A stretch of 64,000 nt of DNA from UBA4416 sp040387475 (GCA_040387475.1 JAZKDT010000055.1:1-64000), one strand, 5' to 3'. Shown: positions 16,450 to 27,072, numbered from the stretch's first letter. Made by a program: numbers and translations. Notes: a model not told the origin generated them from the sequence alone.

Positions 16450-19400
16450 TTATTGAAAAACGTTTATCGTTCCCTGTTTATCATATTGAACGCCATCTAA
16501 ACCAGTCGCCGTAAGAATGTAAAAATAAGTACCATCCGTTACTGTTTTTCCTGATTTATTTTTTCCATCCCATCTAACATTTCCGGTATCAGTGCCTTCA
16601 AACATTTTTAATCCCCAACGGTCAAAAATTGTAATTGTAATTTCACCCATATTAATAGCGCGGAATGTAAACACATCATTTTTTCCGTCGCCATTTGGCG
16701 TAAAAACATTTGGCACTTCAAATAATGAAATCAAATCTACCTTAATGTATCTCATGGCTGTATCTGTACAGAATCCGTTTGTAGCTGTTAATACTACCGG
16801 AAAATTACCCTGACTGTTGTAAAGATGTGACACTGTTGTGTCGTTTGACGCAAAGCCGTGTCCATCGCCAAAATCCCAGGTGTAATTTGTACCTGCTGGA
16901 TTTGAGCTTGTGTTTGTAAATGATACAGGCAATGGCATTTGTCCCTGATATACATCGGCAACAAAAGAAGCATTGATCGACTCTATTCCGATAGCTTGCG
17001 TTGCAGTAGCTGTACATCCATTAACTGTATTAAGAGCTACCACGGTGTAAATACCACTGGCTGTTACCGGGAATTGAGTTCCCGTAAAAGTGACAACACC
17101 GGGAGTCCAGCTGTATGAATAAGGTCCGCCTACCGAACTAACGGCCGTCAAATTAACAGATCCTGTTGCGCAGGTAATTAATGTTGATGTAGGAATAATG
17201 TTAACATTAACAACTGTGTTGGTGCTAACAGTGATAACAGATTGACTTGAGCAACCATTGACTACCTGAACGATTGTTGTGTAAGTTCCACCGCTGGTAA
17301 TTAAATATGGATTAACGGTGGAAGTTGTTACACCATTATTCCAGGTAACTACCAAACTAGATGTAGCCGCCGGTGACGTAGTAGCTGTAATGGTGTTTAC
17401 AATACAGGTTAACACATTAGTAGTCGGCGATGTTACAACGCTAATTGGAGGAACCGACGTAGACGCTGTGTACGTTTGCAAACATCCATTATTAGGATTA
17501 AATGCAGTTAAGGTATATACACCAAGGGCGGTGGAAGTTGCCGGATTACCAATGGATGTTGTTGGTGTAAACGGTGTTATCCAATCTAACTCAACGCTTG
17601 GTGTTGATGAAGCATTTAAACTTATTGTCGTTGTATTACACCCAATAGTGTAAGTTGCAGTAGGCTTTATCGTATCAGCAGTAACAACAAATGTTCCGGC
17701 AACCGAACATGTGCTTACGGTATTAAGTGCGACATAAGAATAAGTACCAGCTGCCATTGCAGTTGCAACTGTTGTAGTTCCTGAAATAACTCCTGAAGGG
17801 CCAGTCCAGGAGGTACTGGTATTGGTGTTTGTTGGAGCAAAAGTTAACGTAGTACTTGGAGAGGCACATGTAATTAGCAAGGAAGGATTATTACTCAATG
17901 CATACAAAGGCGCGCCAGAGAAAGGATTAATTGAAAAACTAGTTAAAGCTATACAACCTAGATCGTCAGTCACAGATACCGTATAACTCGTGCCGGGAGG
18001 CAAATTAGAGTTTATGGTATCCGTTGGAGCCGTAACTGTTGGCGACCAGGAATAAGTATATGGAGCTGTACCATTTACAACACTAACTGTTGCGCTTCCT
18101 ACTGGTGACACACAGCTTGGCTGACTAAGTGTAGAAGTTAAAACAGGCATATTAATTGAGCCGGTAATATTTATACTTCCGGTTAATGAACAAGTACTTA
18201 CCGTATTAACGGTTGTATAGGTGTATACACCAGGTGCAGTAACCACTACGTTTGTGCCGGTTATCGCGCCTGAAGGACCTTGCCACTGATTAGCGGTGCT
18301 AGTATTTGTTGGCGCAAAGGTTATTGTTGTACTTGGCGAAGAACAACTTAAGCTATAACTAGGACTCACATCTAACGTGTAAGACGGTGCCGGAGGGTAT
18401 GGATCGATTGAAAACGACGTTGTTCCTGAACATCCATTTACGTCAGTTGCGGATACTGAATAGGAAGTTCCAGCTGGCAAATTGGTATTAACAGAGCTAG
18501 AAGGTGCAGCAGGGGTCCATGAATAAGTATACGGGCCGGTACCGCCGCTTGTATTAATTGTTGCAGTTCCGGCAGGCAACAAGCAAACAGGTTGAGTAAG
18601 AGATGCCGTTACTGTAGGGTTTGGCGCCGAATTAAATGTGGAATACAAAACAGGACTAAATGAACAGGTTGTTCCAGCCACCCCTAAGGTAACCGAAAAT
18701 GTACCTGAAGACGAGGTATTCACACATTGTCCTACTTGTCCGCTAACACCAGGTCCGCTCCAATTATAGGTAAATCCGGGCGGTGCGCAAAGTGTATTAG
18801 TAGTTGATGCCCCACAAAAAGAACTATTGGTTTGTCCTACAGGAATATCCGTACCGTTTAAATTTAAAGTCATAGGTTGACAAGATGCATCAATATACGC
18901 ATATCCTCCATGCGCACCCTGAGATGCTACGCAGCCAGCTACAGTAAATTCTAAATTAACGCATTGACCAATGTAAGATGTTAAATCAAAAGCAGCTGTT
19001 GTCCAATCTTTATACGCCCAACTTCCTGAAGTAACAAACGATGGATCACCACTGGAACATGAAGATCCAATTGCTGTTACGTTATACTGACCGCATGGGA
19101 TCGGATTTCCCGAACAATCTTTAAAAGAAACATTAAAAAAGGGTTGCTCCGAACAGGTGTGTGGTGCTTTATTTAACAAAACCGCATATCTATAGATAAA
19201 TACCGAATTAGCTGGAGTAACAGTAAAACTTTGAGTTAAACGATATGATGTTCCACCACTGGAAACGCCGGTTGGCCCTAAACGACAGGTGAAATTTCCT
19301 CCTCCCGGAGGAACTCTTTGTATAACAGGTACATTTGGGTCAGTTCCTGCAGTTACAATTACCGCCTGCGATGTTGTATTTGGGCAACATCCCGCCATAG

Positions 19401-19782
19401 TTAACGAATTATTATTGGGACCCTGTGTAGCTGTCCAACCAGCAAGAGACCCAGTCTCAAAATCCGGATTTGAACAAGGACCCTGAACTGTTGGATCAGG
19501 ACCTGCTTTTGAGAATCCATATTTAAAATCAATAAAGTTACGTTTTAACACAGCAACAATTCTTTTTTGTCGCCATTCCTGATCAGTGCTCATTGTAGCT
19601 TGCTGCCAAGCCGCTTCTTCATTAAAACCTTTTAAAGAGTCCTTATCAAATTCCAAAGGCAAATAAAATTCATCAATATGCTCATGGTTATGATTGTCAA
19701 CGGCAATGTTTTGCTGTGCTTTTAAAGAAATAACGCTGGTACAGCATATTGCAACCATTAATTTTGTAAAGTTCATTTTCAT
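16450..19782 (-). CDS. Giant secreted surface protein with SprB-like repeats, PKD domain and T9SS type B tail
   Basis: A 1110-aa exported protein. A signal peptide (about 1-22, ending SLKAQ) is followed by a domain with the start DFETGSLAGWTATQGPNNN. Several repeats contain GTAPYTYSWSP or GTGPYTYSWTP and TxxDxxGC; these are SprB-type repeats known from gliding adhesins. A PKD domain (TNYTWDFGDGHG) follows. The C-terminal gliding-motility/CHU_C domain has PNVFTPNGDGKND, FDRWGLKMFEG and DGTYFYILTATG. Type B tails direct export by T9SS and often attachment. Related to the neighbour at 19959-22805. Confidence 0.85.
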   Translation of the reverse strand: MKMNFTKLMVAICCTSVISLKAQQNIAVDNHNHEHIDEFYLPLEFDKDSLKGFNEEAAWQQATMSTDQEWRQKRIVAVLKRNFIDFKYGFSKAGPDPTVQGPCSNPDFETGSLAGWTATQGPNNNSLTMAGCCPNTTSQAVIVTAGTDPNVPVIQRVPPGGGNFTCRLGPTGVSSGGTSYRLTQSFTVTPANSVFIYRYAVLLNKAPHTCSEQPFFNVSFKDCSGNPIPCGQYNVTAIGSSCSSGDPSFVTSGSWAYKDWTTAAFDLTSYIGQCVNLEFTVAGCVASQGAHGGYAYIDASCQPMTLNLNGTDIPVGQTNSSFCGASTTNTLCAPPGFTYNWSGPGVSGQVGQCVNTSSSGTFSVTLGVAGTTCSFSPVLYSTFNSAPNPTVTASLTQPVCLLPAGTATINTSGGTGPYTYSWTPAAPSSSVNTNLPAGTSYSVSATDVNGCSGTTSFSIDPYPPAPSYTLDVSPSYSLSCSSPSTTITFAPTNTSTANQWQGPSGAITGTNVVVTAPGVYTYTTVNTVSTCSLTGSINITGSINMPVLTSTLSQPSCVSPVGSATVSVVNGTAPYTYSWSPTVTAPTDTINSNLPPGTSYTVSVTDDLGCIALTSFSINPFSGAPLYALSNNPSLLITCASPSTTLTFAPTNTNTSTSWTGPSGVISGTTTVATAMAAGTYSYVALNTVSTCSVAGTFVVTADTIKPTATYTIGCNTTTISLNASSTPSVELDWITPFTPTTSIGNPATSTALGVYTLTAFNPNNGCLQTYTASTSVPPISVVTSPTTNVLTCIVNTITATTSPAATSSLVVTWNNGVTTSTVNPYLITSGGTYTTIVQVVNGCSSQSVITVSTNTVVNVNIIPTSTLITCATGSVNLTAVSSVGGPYSYSWTPGVVTFTGTQFPVTASGIYTVVALNTVNGCTATATQAIGIESINASFVADVYQGQMPLPVSFTNTSSNPAGTNYTWDFGDGHGFASNDTTVSHLYNSQGNFPVVLTATNGFCTDTAMRYIKVDLISLFEVPNVFTPNGDGKNDVFTFRAINMGEITITIFDRWGLKMFEGTDTGNVRWDGKNKSGKTVTDGTYFYILTATGLDGVQYDKQGTINVFQ

Positions 19783-19905
19783 ATCATTCGTTTAGTTACA
19801 GTCTGTTTACCAAAATTTGTAAATAGATGTTTGTTTAGGTTGATAAATGTATAAAATCCATCAAAAAATAAATTGAATATCTGATATGTAAACTTAGACG
19901 AGACG

Positions 19906-19936
19906 AAAAAAGCCATGCAAAATTTGCATGGCTTTT
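19906..19936 (-). terminator. Intrinsic terminator after second surface protein gene
   Basis: A 14-bp perfect stem (19908-19921 with 19923-19936) lies just beyond the stop codon at 19959 on the minus strand. It ends in a T tract in that direction. It separates the two paralogous minus-strand genes into distinct transcripts. Confidence 0.85.
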
Positions 19937-19958
19937 AATTTTGAAGAAAAAAATCCTG

Positions 19959-22805
19959 CTATTGAAAAACGTTGATTGTCCCTTGTTGGTCGTAATTAAC
20001 GCCATCTAAGCCAATAGCTTTAACAATGTAAAAATAAGTTCCGTCTGTTACTGTAGAACCTCCTTTGTTCTTACCGTCCCATTTAACATTTCCTACATCT
20101 GTAGTTTCAAACATCTTCAAGCCCCAACGATCAAACACCGTAAATGCTATATCACCTATGTTAATGGCATTGAAAGTGAAAATATCATTTCGGCCATCGC
20201 CGTTAGGCGTAAAAACATTTGGTATGGTCAAGAAGGAAACAAGATCAACTTTAATTATTCTTACCGCCGTATCAGAACAGAAACCGTTTATAGCGGTTAA
20301 GATAACCGGATAATTTCCCTGGCTGTTATAAATAGTGGAAGTATGCATTGTGGTATCGGTTACATTATTGCCAAGATTCCAATAGTATTCGATGGCGTTT
20401 GTACTTGTATTTGTAAAAGAAACGGGTAGAGGCATCAATCCCTGATAAGGATCTGCAACAAATGATGCAGTTACTGTTTCATGACTTATTGCCTGTGTTA
20501 CTGCTGTAGTACAACCGTTTGTAGCATTCAATGCGGTCACGGTATATATTCCTGCATTCGACACAGTATAAACGCTGCCGGTAACAGTAGGCGAAGATGC
20601 TGTCCACGTATACGAATAACTACCTGGAGTGGTTTGACTGGCATTTAACGTCAAACTATTTGTAGAACAAGGGATCTCAGTTCCAGCGGAATTGATGTTA
20701 ACTCCTGCAACAGTATTAGACGATACTGTAATTATAGACTGTGTTGAACAGCCTCCTGCCAGTGCTACCGTTGTTGTATAATTACCCGCTGCAGTAATAG
20801 TATAGATACTGGCCGGATAAGTTCCTGTGCCATCCGACCAGGTAATAGTAGTACCGACTGTTGTAGTTGTAGTAGTTGTAGCCTGTATGCTATTGGTAAT
20901 GCAGGTTAAATTAAGTATAGTAGGAGTCGTCGCCACAGTGATATCAGCTCTTAAAGATTCCACCGTATAAGTAGCTTTACAGCCTGTAGTTAAATTAGTA
21001 GCCGTTAAAGTAAATATACCAGAAGCTGTAGATGTTCCAGGATTACTAACCGGGCTGGGAGGAACTGTTGGTGCTAACCAACCCAGTGCTATTCCTGCGG
21101 TTGATATTCCATTTACTGATACAGTTGACCCATTGCAAGTGATCGTGTATACTGCAACCGGAGCCACCGTATTGGTTGTAATGGTAATGGGTACAGTTGC
21201 TGTACAGGAACTAACGGTATTAGTAACCACACAGGAGTAGGTGCCAGGAGAGCTAACGGTAAAATTAGGGGTTGTTGTATGTGTCCATACGGCTGTTGTA
21301 TTTGTGCCCGTAATGGCTGATGCCGTTAACGACGTGGATAAACAAGTAAGGTTGGCACTTAAGGGACTGATTGTATAGGTAGGAGCATCCGTGAAACTGG
21401 CAATTGAAACAGTTGTAATTCCCTGGCAACCAAATGTATCTACCACCGTGACAGTATAATCGGTGCCAGGTGTAAGGCCTGTGGCAACTGATGCTGTAGA
21501 GGAAGCCGGTATCCAGTTATATGTAAAAGGAGAAGTTCCGCTCGCAATATTAATCGTACCTGAACCGGTAGCATTAGTACAGGTTGCCTGAGCCGAAATG
21601 GAAGACACCGTTGGATTGGGAGAAGCATGTAAAACAATATATTTCACAATAGGCCCATAACAACTGCCATCAGGAGTCATCGTTAACGTGTAAGTTGCTG
21701 GCGTTGTTGTTACCATTGATTGAGTGATAACACCGGATACTCCTGTTCCGGCTGGGCCATTCCATAAATAAGGATTTAAACCGAGGGGTGCGATTAATGT
21801 AGCGTTTAAAGCGCCGCACATGGATACATCAATGGGAGTTTGCGGCGTTGCGTCAAAAATGGTTCCGTTTAAACTAATTTCCAAAGGCAAACATCTGCAA
21901 TCAAAATAAGCATAACCATAATGGGCACTGAAAATACAATCGCCCACGGTTATTTGTACGGTAACATTTGAACCAATATATGGAGAAAGATCAACCGTTT
22001 TTATTTCCCAGTTATGCCAAAACACTTTAGCATTTGGATCAGAAGCTGGATTATTAAATCCCGTGGCATTCCAACCTAAAGTAGATGTACTGCTAGTTGG
22101 TGTACAATTGGGATCGGGTGCCTGTATTTCAATCTTAGGGCACGAAAGATCAGTGCCGGTGCTATCCTTTACGCTGATGTTAATATAAGGTTGCTCAAAG
22201 CAATCGTGCCCGCCTGAATTTAACAGGCCGCAATAGGCAATTTGAAAAATGGCATTACTGGAGGTTACATTAAACGTTTGAGAAATACGTTGTGATTTAT
22301 TTCCCGCTGTAGCATCATTTAATTTAGCAATTCTGGTACCCCCAAACGGCGACGCCAAACTAAGTGTAGGAAAAAGCGGGTCAGTTCCTGTACTGCTAAT
22401 AATTGAAGCCACTCCCGTTCCAGGACCACAGCATCCGGCCATTGTAAGCGAATTACTGTTACCGCCGTTCTCTACAGTCCATCCAAAAAAGTCAGTTGCA
22501 TTTTCAAAATCCACGTTTGAACACGATGGCTGCACAGACGCTGTTTGCAAAGTTCTCCAAACTATATTATCTGCATGATTAAGCTGGTATTTATGATTGA
22601 CAAATTCCCGCTTAGCTTTATACATGTAGAACTTAAACTCTCTTCCCACTAAATTTTTTGAGGTAGCAATTTGCTTGGCCTGCTGTTCATTAAATCCGGC
22701 CAGCGAATCCTGGGCAAAAACATAGTTAACCTTAGTTTGCGCTTTTAATTTAGTTGAATGTAGAAATAAAGTGCCTAAAAAAACAAATAATAACTTTTTG
22801 ATCAT
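19959..22805 (-). CDS. Large secreted surface protein with T9SS type B tail
   Basis: Paralogue of the gene at 16450-19782 in the same orientation. I start it at the ATG at 22803-22805, giving MIKKLLFVFLGTLFLHSTKLKAQ, a clear signal peptide. The longer reading frame adds 34 residues before it. The order matches the paralogue: an N-terminal helical stretch (QDSLAGFNEQQAKQ), a DFENATDFFGWTVENGG domain, one SprB-type repeat, Ig-like segments, a PKD-like domain (YYWNLGNNVTD) and a C-terminal CHU_C domain (PNVFTPNGDGRND, FDRWGLKMFE). The length is 948 aa. Expected at the cell surface; adhesion is an inference. Confidence 0.85.
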   Translation of the reverse strand: MIKKLLFVFLGTLFLHSTKLKAQTKVNYVFAQDSLAGFNEQQAKQIATSKNLVGREFKFYMYKAKREFVNHKYQLNHADNIVWRTLQTASVQPSCSNVDFENATDFFGWTVENGGNSNSLTMAGCCGPGTGVASIISSTGTDPLFPTLSLASPFGGTRIAKLNDATAGNKSQRISQTFNVTSSNAIFQIAYCGLLNSGGHDCFEQPYINISVKDSTGTDLSCPKIEIQAPDPNCTPTSSTSTLGWNATGFNNPASDPNAKVFWHNWEIKTVDLSPYIGSNVTVQITVGDCIFSAHYGYAYFDCRCLPLEISLNGTIFDATPQTPIDVSMCGALNATLIAPLGLNPYLWNGPAGTGVSGVITQSMVTTTPATYTLTMTPDGSCYGPIVKYIVLHASPNPTVSSISAQATCTNATGSGTINIASGTSPFTYNWIPASSTASVATGLTPGTDYTVTVVDTFGCQGITTVSIASFTDAPTYTISPLSANLTCLSTSLTASAITGTNTTAVWTHTTTPNFTVSSPGTYSCVVTNTVSSCTATVPITITTNTVAPVAVYTITCNGSTVSVNGISTAGIALGWLAPTVPPSPVSNPGTSTASGIFTLTATNLTTGCKATYTVESLRADITVATTPTILNLTCITNSIQATTTTTTTVGTTITWSDGTGTYPASIYTITAAGNYTTTVALAGGCSTQSIITVSSNTVAGVNINSAGTEIPCSTNSLTLNASQTTPGSYSYTWTASSPTVTGSVYTVSNAGIYTVTALNATNGCTTAVTQAISHETVTASFVADPYQGLMPLPVSFTNTSTNAIEYYWNLGNNVTDTTMHTSTIYNSQGNYPVILTAINGFCSDTAVRIIKVDLVSFLTIPNVFTPNGDGRNDIFTFNAINIGDIAFTVFDRWGLKMFETTDVGNVKWDGKNKGGSTVTDGTYFYIVKAIGLDGVNYDQQGTINVFQ

Positions 22806-22929
22806 GCCATAAAAGATTAAATAAAGAACTAATATATTGATTTTTATCGAAATACATAATTTAGCCTGTGGAATGTGAGGCTTCAATTTGTTTTTAGATT
22901 TTGGCAAGAAAACTACTTGAAATTACTAA

Positions 22930-23946
22930 TCAGGCCCAAACTTTAGTTCCCTCACTACAATTTTTACATATATCAATTTCTTGTCGGGATTTAAGGATCG
23001 ATTGTCTAAAACTTTGATACTTATTTGATTTCCACAATTCTTTGAATATTTCTTCTTTTAAATCTCCTAACTGATGTTTGGCATCTTTATCAAAGCAGCA
23101 TGGCACTACTAATCCATCCCACGTTACAACACAGCTACTCCACATACGCCAACATTGGTTCAGTAACTTGTTTTTAATAGAATAAGTTCCGTCGGCATTT
23201 TTTTTATAGCGACTATATTTAATGTTTTCCGGGATTAAAGGATTTCCGTTTTCAAACTCATACACCTGAGCAGTTTTAAATACAACCTCGTCTACTCCTA
23301 ATTCTTTAGCCAAAAGTTGTACATCGTTTAATTGATGTTCATTTGGTTTTACAACCAAAAACTGAAAAACAATGTGTGGCGTTTTACTTTTAAGCTGTTT
23401 TTTAGCGGCAATAATACGCTTAGTGCCCTCAATCACTTTTTGTAATTGCCCCCCAATACGGTACTGCTGATAAGTTTCCTGGGTGGTGCCGTCAATAGAA
23501 ATAATGAGCCGGTCTAGCTTGCTTTCTACCGTCTTTCGTGCTTGCTCTTCATTTAGATAATGCGCGTTGGTGGAAGTTGATGTATAAATTCCCTTATCAG
23601 AAGCATATCTTACCATATCTAAAAAATTAGGGTTTAAATAGGGTTCTCCCTGAAAATAAAATGTCAGATAAATAAGCTCCTTGTATACATCATCAATTGT
23701 TTTTTTAAAAAAAGCAGGTTCAAGCATACCAATGGGACGCGTAAATTGACGCAATCCACTGGGACACTCAGGACATCGTAAATTGCAACTGGTTGTAGGC
23801 TCAATAGCCATGCTTATAGGAAAGCCAGAACTTAACGACCTGTTTTGAGCTTTTGAAACATGATAACTCAACCACACTTTAAGCGCGTTAATTAACTTCC
23901 TAAAAGATAGTTTTTTTGAGAGTTGTATATGGTTGGCCAATGACAC
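22930..23946 (-). CDS. Radical SAM/SPASM domain protein
   Basis: A 338-aa protein. The radical SAM cluster motif CNLRCPEC is at residues 54-61 (CxxxCxxC). It is followed by FYFQGEPYLNP (the GGEP-like motif) and LDRLIISIDGTTQETY. The C-terminal SPASM region has CWRMWSSC, VVPCCFDKD and ICKNCSEG, enough cysteines for an auxiliary cluster. SPASM enzymes mature peptides, proteins or small molecules, but no substrate peptide gene is evident next to it. It is upstream of and co-directional with the two large surface protein genes, 124 bp from the nearer one. Divergent from kynU. Confidence 0.85.
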   Translation of the reverse strand: MSLANHIQLSKKLSFRKLINALKVWLSYHVSKAQNRSLSSGFPISMAIEPTTSCNLRCPECPSGLRQFTRPIGMLEPAFFKKTIDDVYKELIYLTFYFQGEPYLNPNFLDMVRYASDKGIYTSTSTNAHYLNEEQARKTVESKLDRLIISIDGTTQETYQQYRIGGQLQKVIEGTKRIIAAKKQLKSKTPHIVFQFLVVKPNEHQLNDVQLLAKELGVDEVVFKTAQVYEFENGNPLIPENIKYSRYKKNADGTYSIKNKLLNQCWRMWSSCVVTWDGLVVPCCFDKDAKHQLGDLKEEIFKELWKSNKYQSFRQSILKSRQEIDICKNCSEGTKVWA

Positions 23947-24022
23947 AGCTTAAAGGTAAAGTTTTTTTATTTCGCTATACCGTTTTTCTTTTTTGTTAAA
24001 TTTACGGGACATTATAATTACT

Positions 24023-25288
24023 ATGACCGTTTTTACAAATACACTTGAGTTCGCTAAGCAGCTGGATGCAAAAAATCCGTTAAATACATACAGGCAAAAG
24101 TTCCACATTCCACAACATAATGATATGGATATGGTATACTTTACAGGTAATTCACTGGGATTACAGCCAAAAACAACGCAGGAATATATTCAACAGGAAT
24201 TGAACGACTGGGCAACTTTTGGCGTTGAAGGACACTTTTTGGCTAAAAATCCATGGATGAGCTATCATGAAATTTTAACAGATAAAACCGCTAAAATCGT
24301 TGGAGCCTTGCCCTCTGAGGTAGTTATGATGAATCAACTGACGGTTAATCTTCATCTATTAATGGTTTCGTTTTACCGACCAAACAAACAACGCTATAAG
24401 ATTTTATGTGAAGCAAAAGCTTTTCCTAGCGATCAGTATGCTTTACAATCCCAGGTGAAATTTCATGGTTATACAATTGAGGACGCGTTAATTGAAATTG
24501 CTCCACGTGAAGGCGAATATGAAGTTCGTCATGAAGATATATACAAAGCCATTGAAGCTAATAAAGATTCTTTAGCACTGATTATGATTGGTGGCGTTAA
24601 TTATTTTAGTGGACAAGTATTTGACATGAAAGCTATTGTTGAAGCAGGGCATAAAGCAGGAGCCATTGTTGGCTTTGATTTGGCTCACGGTGCCGGTAAT
24701 TTAAAATTACACTTACATGATTGGAACGTTGATTTTGCTGCCTGGTGTTCTTATAAATATTTAAATGCCGGACCAGGAAGTGTGGCCGGCGCTTTTGTTC
24801 ATGAACGTCACCATAAAAACACCGACATGCCTCTATTTGCTGGGTGGTGGGGCCACGATAAAGAAACGCGGTTTAAAATGGATCGTGAGTTTAAGCCTAT
24901 TGAAAGTGTTGAACGCTGGCAGATGAGTAATGCTCCGATTTTTGCGATGGCAGCTTACAAAGCATCGTTGGATATTTTTGATGAAGTAGGCATGGATAAA
25001 CTCAATGAAAAAAGCAGAGAGTTAACGGCTTACCTAGAGTATATTGTTGGGGAGATCAATAAACAAAAAAATAATTGCCTGGAAATTATCACGCCAAAGG
25101 CAAACCGAGGCTGCCAAATCAGTATTGTAGCGCACGGACAAGGAAAAGCACTATATACTAAATTAATTGAACACGGTGTGATACCCGATTGGAGAGAACC
25201 AAATGTGATTCGTTGCGCCCCTGTTCCTTTATACAATTCCTTTGAAGATATATACAGATTTGGCGAGATATTAAATCATTTATTATAA
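24023..25288 (+). CDS. kynU: Kynureninase
   Basis: PLP-dependent hydrolase converting L-kynurenine to anthranilate, or 3-hydroxykynurenine to 3-hydroxyanthranilate. It acts in tryptophan breakdown or in NAD synthesis from tryptophan. The 421 aa include FTGNSLGLQPKTT near the N-terminus, VVMMNQLTVNLHLL, DLAHGAGNL, and the Schiff-base lysine K245 in WCSYKYLNAGPG. I use ATG 24023; the alternative upstream TTG at 23993 would add ten residues not expected in the family. A -7-like TAAATTTA lies about 20 bp before. No other kyn gene is in the window. Confidence 0.93.
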   Translation: MTVFTNTLEFAKQLDAKNPLNTYRQKFHIPQHNDMDMVYFTGNSLGLQPKTTQEYIQQELNDWATFGVEGHFLAKNPWMSYHEILTDKTAKIVGALPSEVVMMNQLTVNLHLLMVSFYRPNKQRYKILCEAKAFPSDQYALQSQVKFHGYTIEDALIEIAPREGEYEVRHEDIYKAIEANKDSLALIMIGGVNYFSGQVFDMKAIVEAGHKAGAIVGFDLAHGAGNLKLHLHDWNVDFAAWCSYKYLNAGPGSVAGAFVHERHHKNTDMPLFAGWWGHDKETRFKMDREFKPIESVERWQMSNAPIFAMAAYKASLDIFDEVGMDKLNEKSRELTAYLEYIVGEINKQKNNCLEIITPKANRGCQISIVAHGQGKALYTKLIEHGVIPDWREPNVIRCAPVPLYNSFEDIYRFGEILNHLL

Positions 25289-25289
25289 G

Positions 25290-25931
25290 ATGATCCGATC
25301 TGTCAGATCAATTATTTGGATACTAAGCATTCTCTTTTTTTGCTGGCTGATGATTGGTCTAACGTTACCTTATATGGGTTTCGAACACGATGTGGATTTT
25401 TTACTGACCAAACAAAAGATCATTCATATAAAACACTGGCGTTACGCTTTTTACACCCATATTTTTCTCAGTATATTTTCTTTGATCGCCGGATTAACTC
25501 AGTTTTCAGATTACATTTTAACGAAACACAAAAAACTGCATAAAACAATGGGTTACATGTATGCTGTAGATGTTATTTGCCTGGCGGGTCCATCAGGATT
25601 GATCATGGCTTTTTATGCAAATGGAAACAATACATCTAAAACAAGCTTTGTGCTGTTATCTGCATTATGGATCTTTTTCACAGTAATAGCTATCATTAAA
25701 GTTCTTAAAAAAGATTTTATAGAACATCAGAAGTGGATGATCAGAAGTTATGCGCTAACTTTGTCTGCAATAACACTGAGACTTTTAGCTTTTATATTAC
25801 CCAGCTTTATTCATCTAACCGCAAAAACAGAATATGCGCTCATAGCCTGGTTAAGCTGGACAATTAATTTAGTAGTTGCTGAAGTAATTATTTATCATAC
25901 AAATTCTAACCGCCTTCCTTCGCAGACTTAA
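25290..25931 (+). CDS. Predicted membrane protein, DUF2306-like
   Basis: A 213-aa integral membrane protein starting one base after kynU, so probably co-translated. I see about six hydrophobic helices. The pattern HIFLSIFSLIAGLTQFSDYILTK...HKTMGYMYAVDVICLAGPSGL resembles DUF2306 proteins. The conserved histidines (HWRYAFYTH, KHKKLHK, EHQKWMIRSYALTL) could bind a cofactor. No function is known to me. Its 3' end overlaps the convergent lipoprotein gene by 26 nt. Confidence 0.72.
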   Translation: MIRSVRSIIWILSILFFCWLMIGLTLPYMGFEHDVDFLLTKQKIIHIKHWRYAFYTHIFLSIFSLIAGLTQFSDYILTKHKKLHKTMGYMYAVDVICLAGPSGLIMAFYANGNNTSKTSFVLLSALWIFFTVIAIIKVLKKDFIEHQKWMIRSYALTLSAITLRLLAFILPSFIHLTAKTEYALIAWLSWTINLVVAEVIIYHTNSNRLPSQT

Positions 25932-27072
25932 CAGTTGTGTTTCCCGCGATGCTAATTCTTTTTATTGTTCCCGACCCGCCCAATTGAATTTGTTTGGCTT
26001 TTGCTACTTCAAATGATTCGATTTTATTTCCAGCGTAGCCTTTTTCGATAGGGTCGTTTTTCCATTTATAAGTATACTCACTTGATTCAATGGTCATGTC
26101 AGTACTAATTGTAAAAGCCTGAGAGGTTGTTGGCGAACAAAAACAACCCACAATTTCATTATCAATAATATTTCCTACAGAGTCATATGTAATAACATAG
26201 GTTTTAGTTGGATTCAATGTATCAGCAATTGCAAAAAATGTCTTGTATACAACAGCATAACAATTACTATCCAACTTAATTTTTCCTATATACATATATT
26301 CATTGGTCACATCCCTCGAAAAACGGCCATCTTCCATATCAGGAATAAAAACCGCGTAATCATAATTGATATATCTTCCGTTAAGTCGATTGCTAACACT
26401 ATCTATAGATTCTGTAAACGGCAAATTTAAATTAGGCATGTCTTTCAAGTAATTCCTGAACATCAGCGCCTGCAATTTTTCGTTATCGCCAAATGTATTA
26501 ACCATCAGGCTGGCATAACGTTCGTCATCTCTAACAAAATCAAAATGTTTCTCATTTATAATCTTATCTTTATTTAAAAACCCTTCTCTAATGGCCTGAT
26601 ACAAATTGTCGATGCAATTTACTGTGTCTTTCTTTATTGCATATATTAGGGCATCGTTAAATACCATTTCATGATAAGGACTATACCCCACCCGAAGACA
26701 CACTTCATTGACCAGGGATGCGTTATCCACATCATTTAGTTCTATGTAAGCCTTGGTCAAAAACATGAACATTCTGCCATCAGGAAAATAACGGATCGCT
26801 TCCTTAAAAAGAACAATGCTCTCGGTTGCTTTCTTTTCGTTAACCAATAGATCCATCGCTCTTAAAAAATACTTTCTTCCTTCATTCTTTTGTAGTTCAG
26901 TAACTACTTTTAGTCCATCAACTATAGAATCAATATCATACATGGCATCTTCTGACAACAACTTGGCCATGTTATTACTTTTTGTATTTTCATTGACTGC
27001 TTGTTTTTCGCCTGTGCAGAAAGTTAAAGTGCTCACTAAACAGATGGCAACGAATCCGTATATATATCTCAT
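25906..27072 (-). CDS. Lipoprotein with tetratricopeptide-like helices, unknown function
   Basis: A 388-aa protein. The N-terminus MRYIYGFVAICLVSTLTFC has a lipobox-like TLTFC, with the lipidated Cys at about residue 19. Residues about 60-190 are alpha-helical with TPR-like spacing (ESIVLFKEAIRYFPDGRMFM, LYQAIREGFLNKDK). The C-terminal half is beta-rich (YAVVYKTFFAIADTLNPTKTYVITYDSVG, in part) and ends in a KxxxGG-type stretch. I do not recognise a named family. Expected in the periplasm or at the outer membrane. Confidence 0.6.
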   Translation of the reverse strand: MRYIYGFVAICLVSTLTFCTGEKQAVNENTKSNNMAKLLSEDAMYDIDSIVDGLKVVTELQKNEGRKYFLRAMDLLVNEKKATESIVLFKEAIRYFPDGRMFMFLTKAYIELNDVDNASLVNEVCLRVGYSPYHEMVFNDALIYAIKKDTVNCIDNLYQAIREGFLNKDKIINEKHFDFVRDDERYASLMVNTFGDNEKLQALMFRNYLKDMPNLNLPFTESIDSVSNRLNGRYINYDYAVFIPDMEDGRFSRDVTNEYMYIGKIKLDSNCYAVVYKTFFAIADTLNPTKTYVITYDSVGNIIDNEIVGCFCSPTTSQAFTISTDMTIESSEYTYKWKNDPIEKGYAGNKIESFEVAKAKQIQLGGSGTIKRISIAGNTTVKSAKEGG

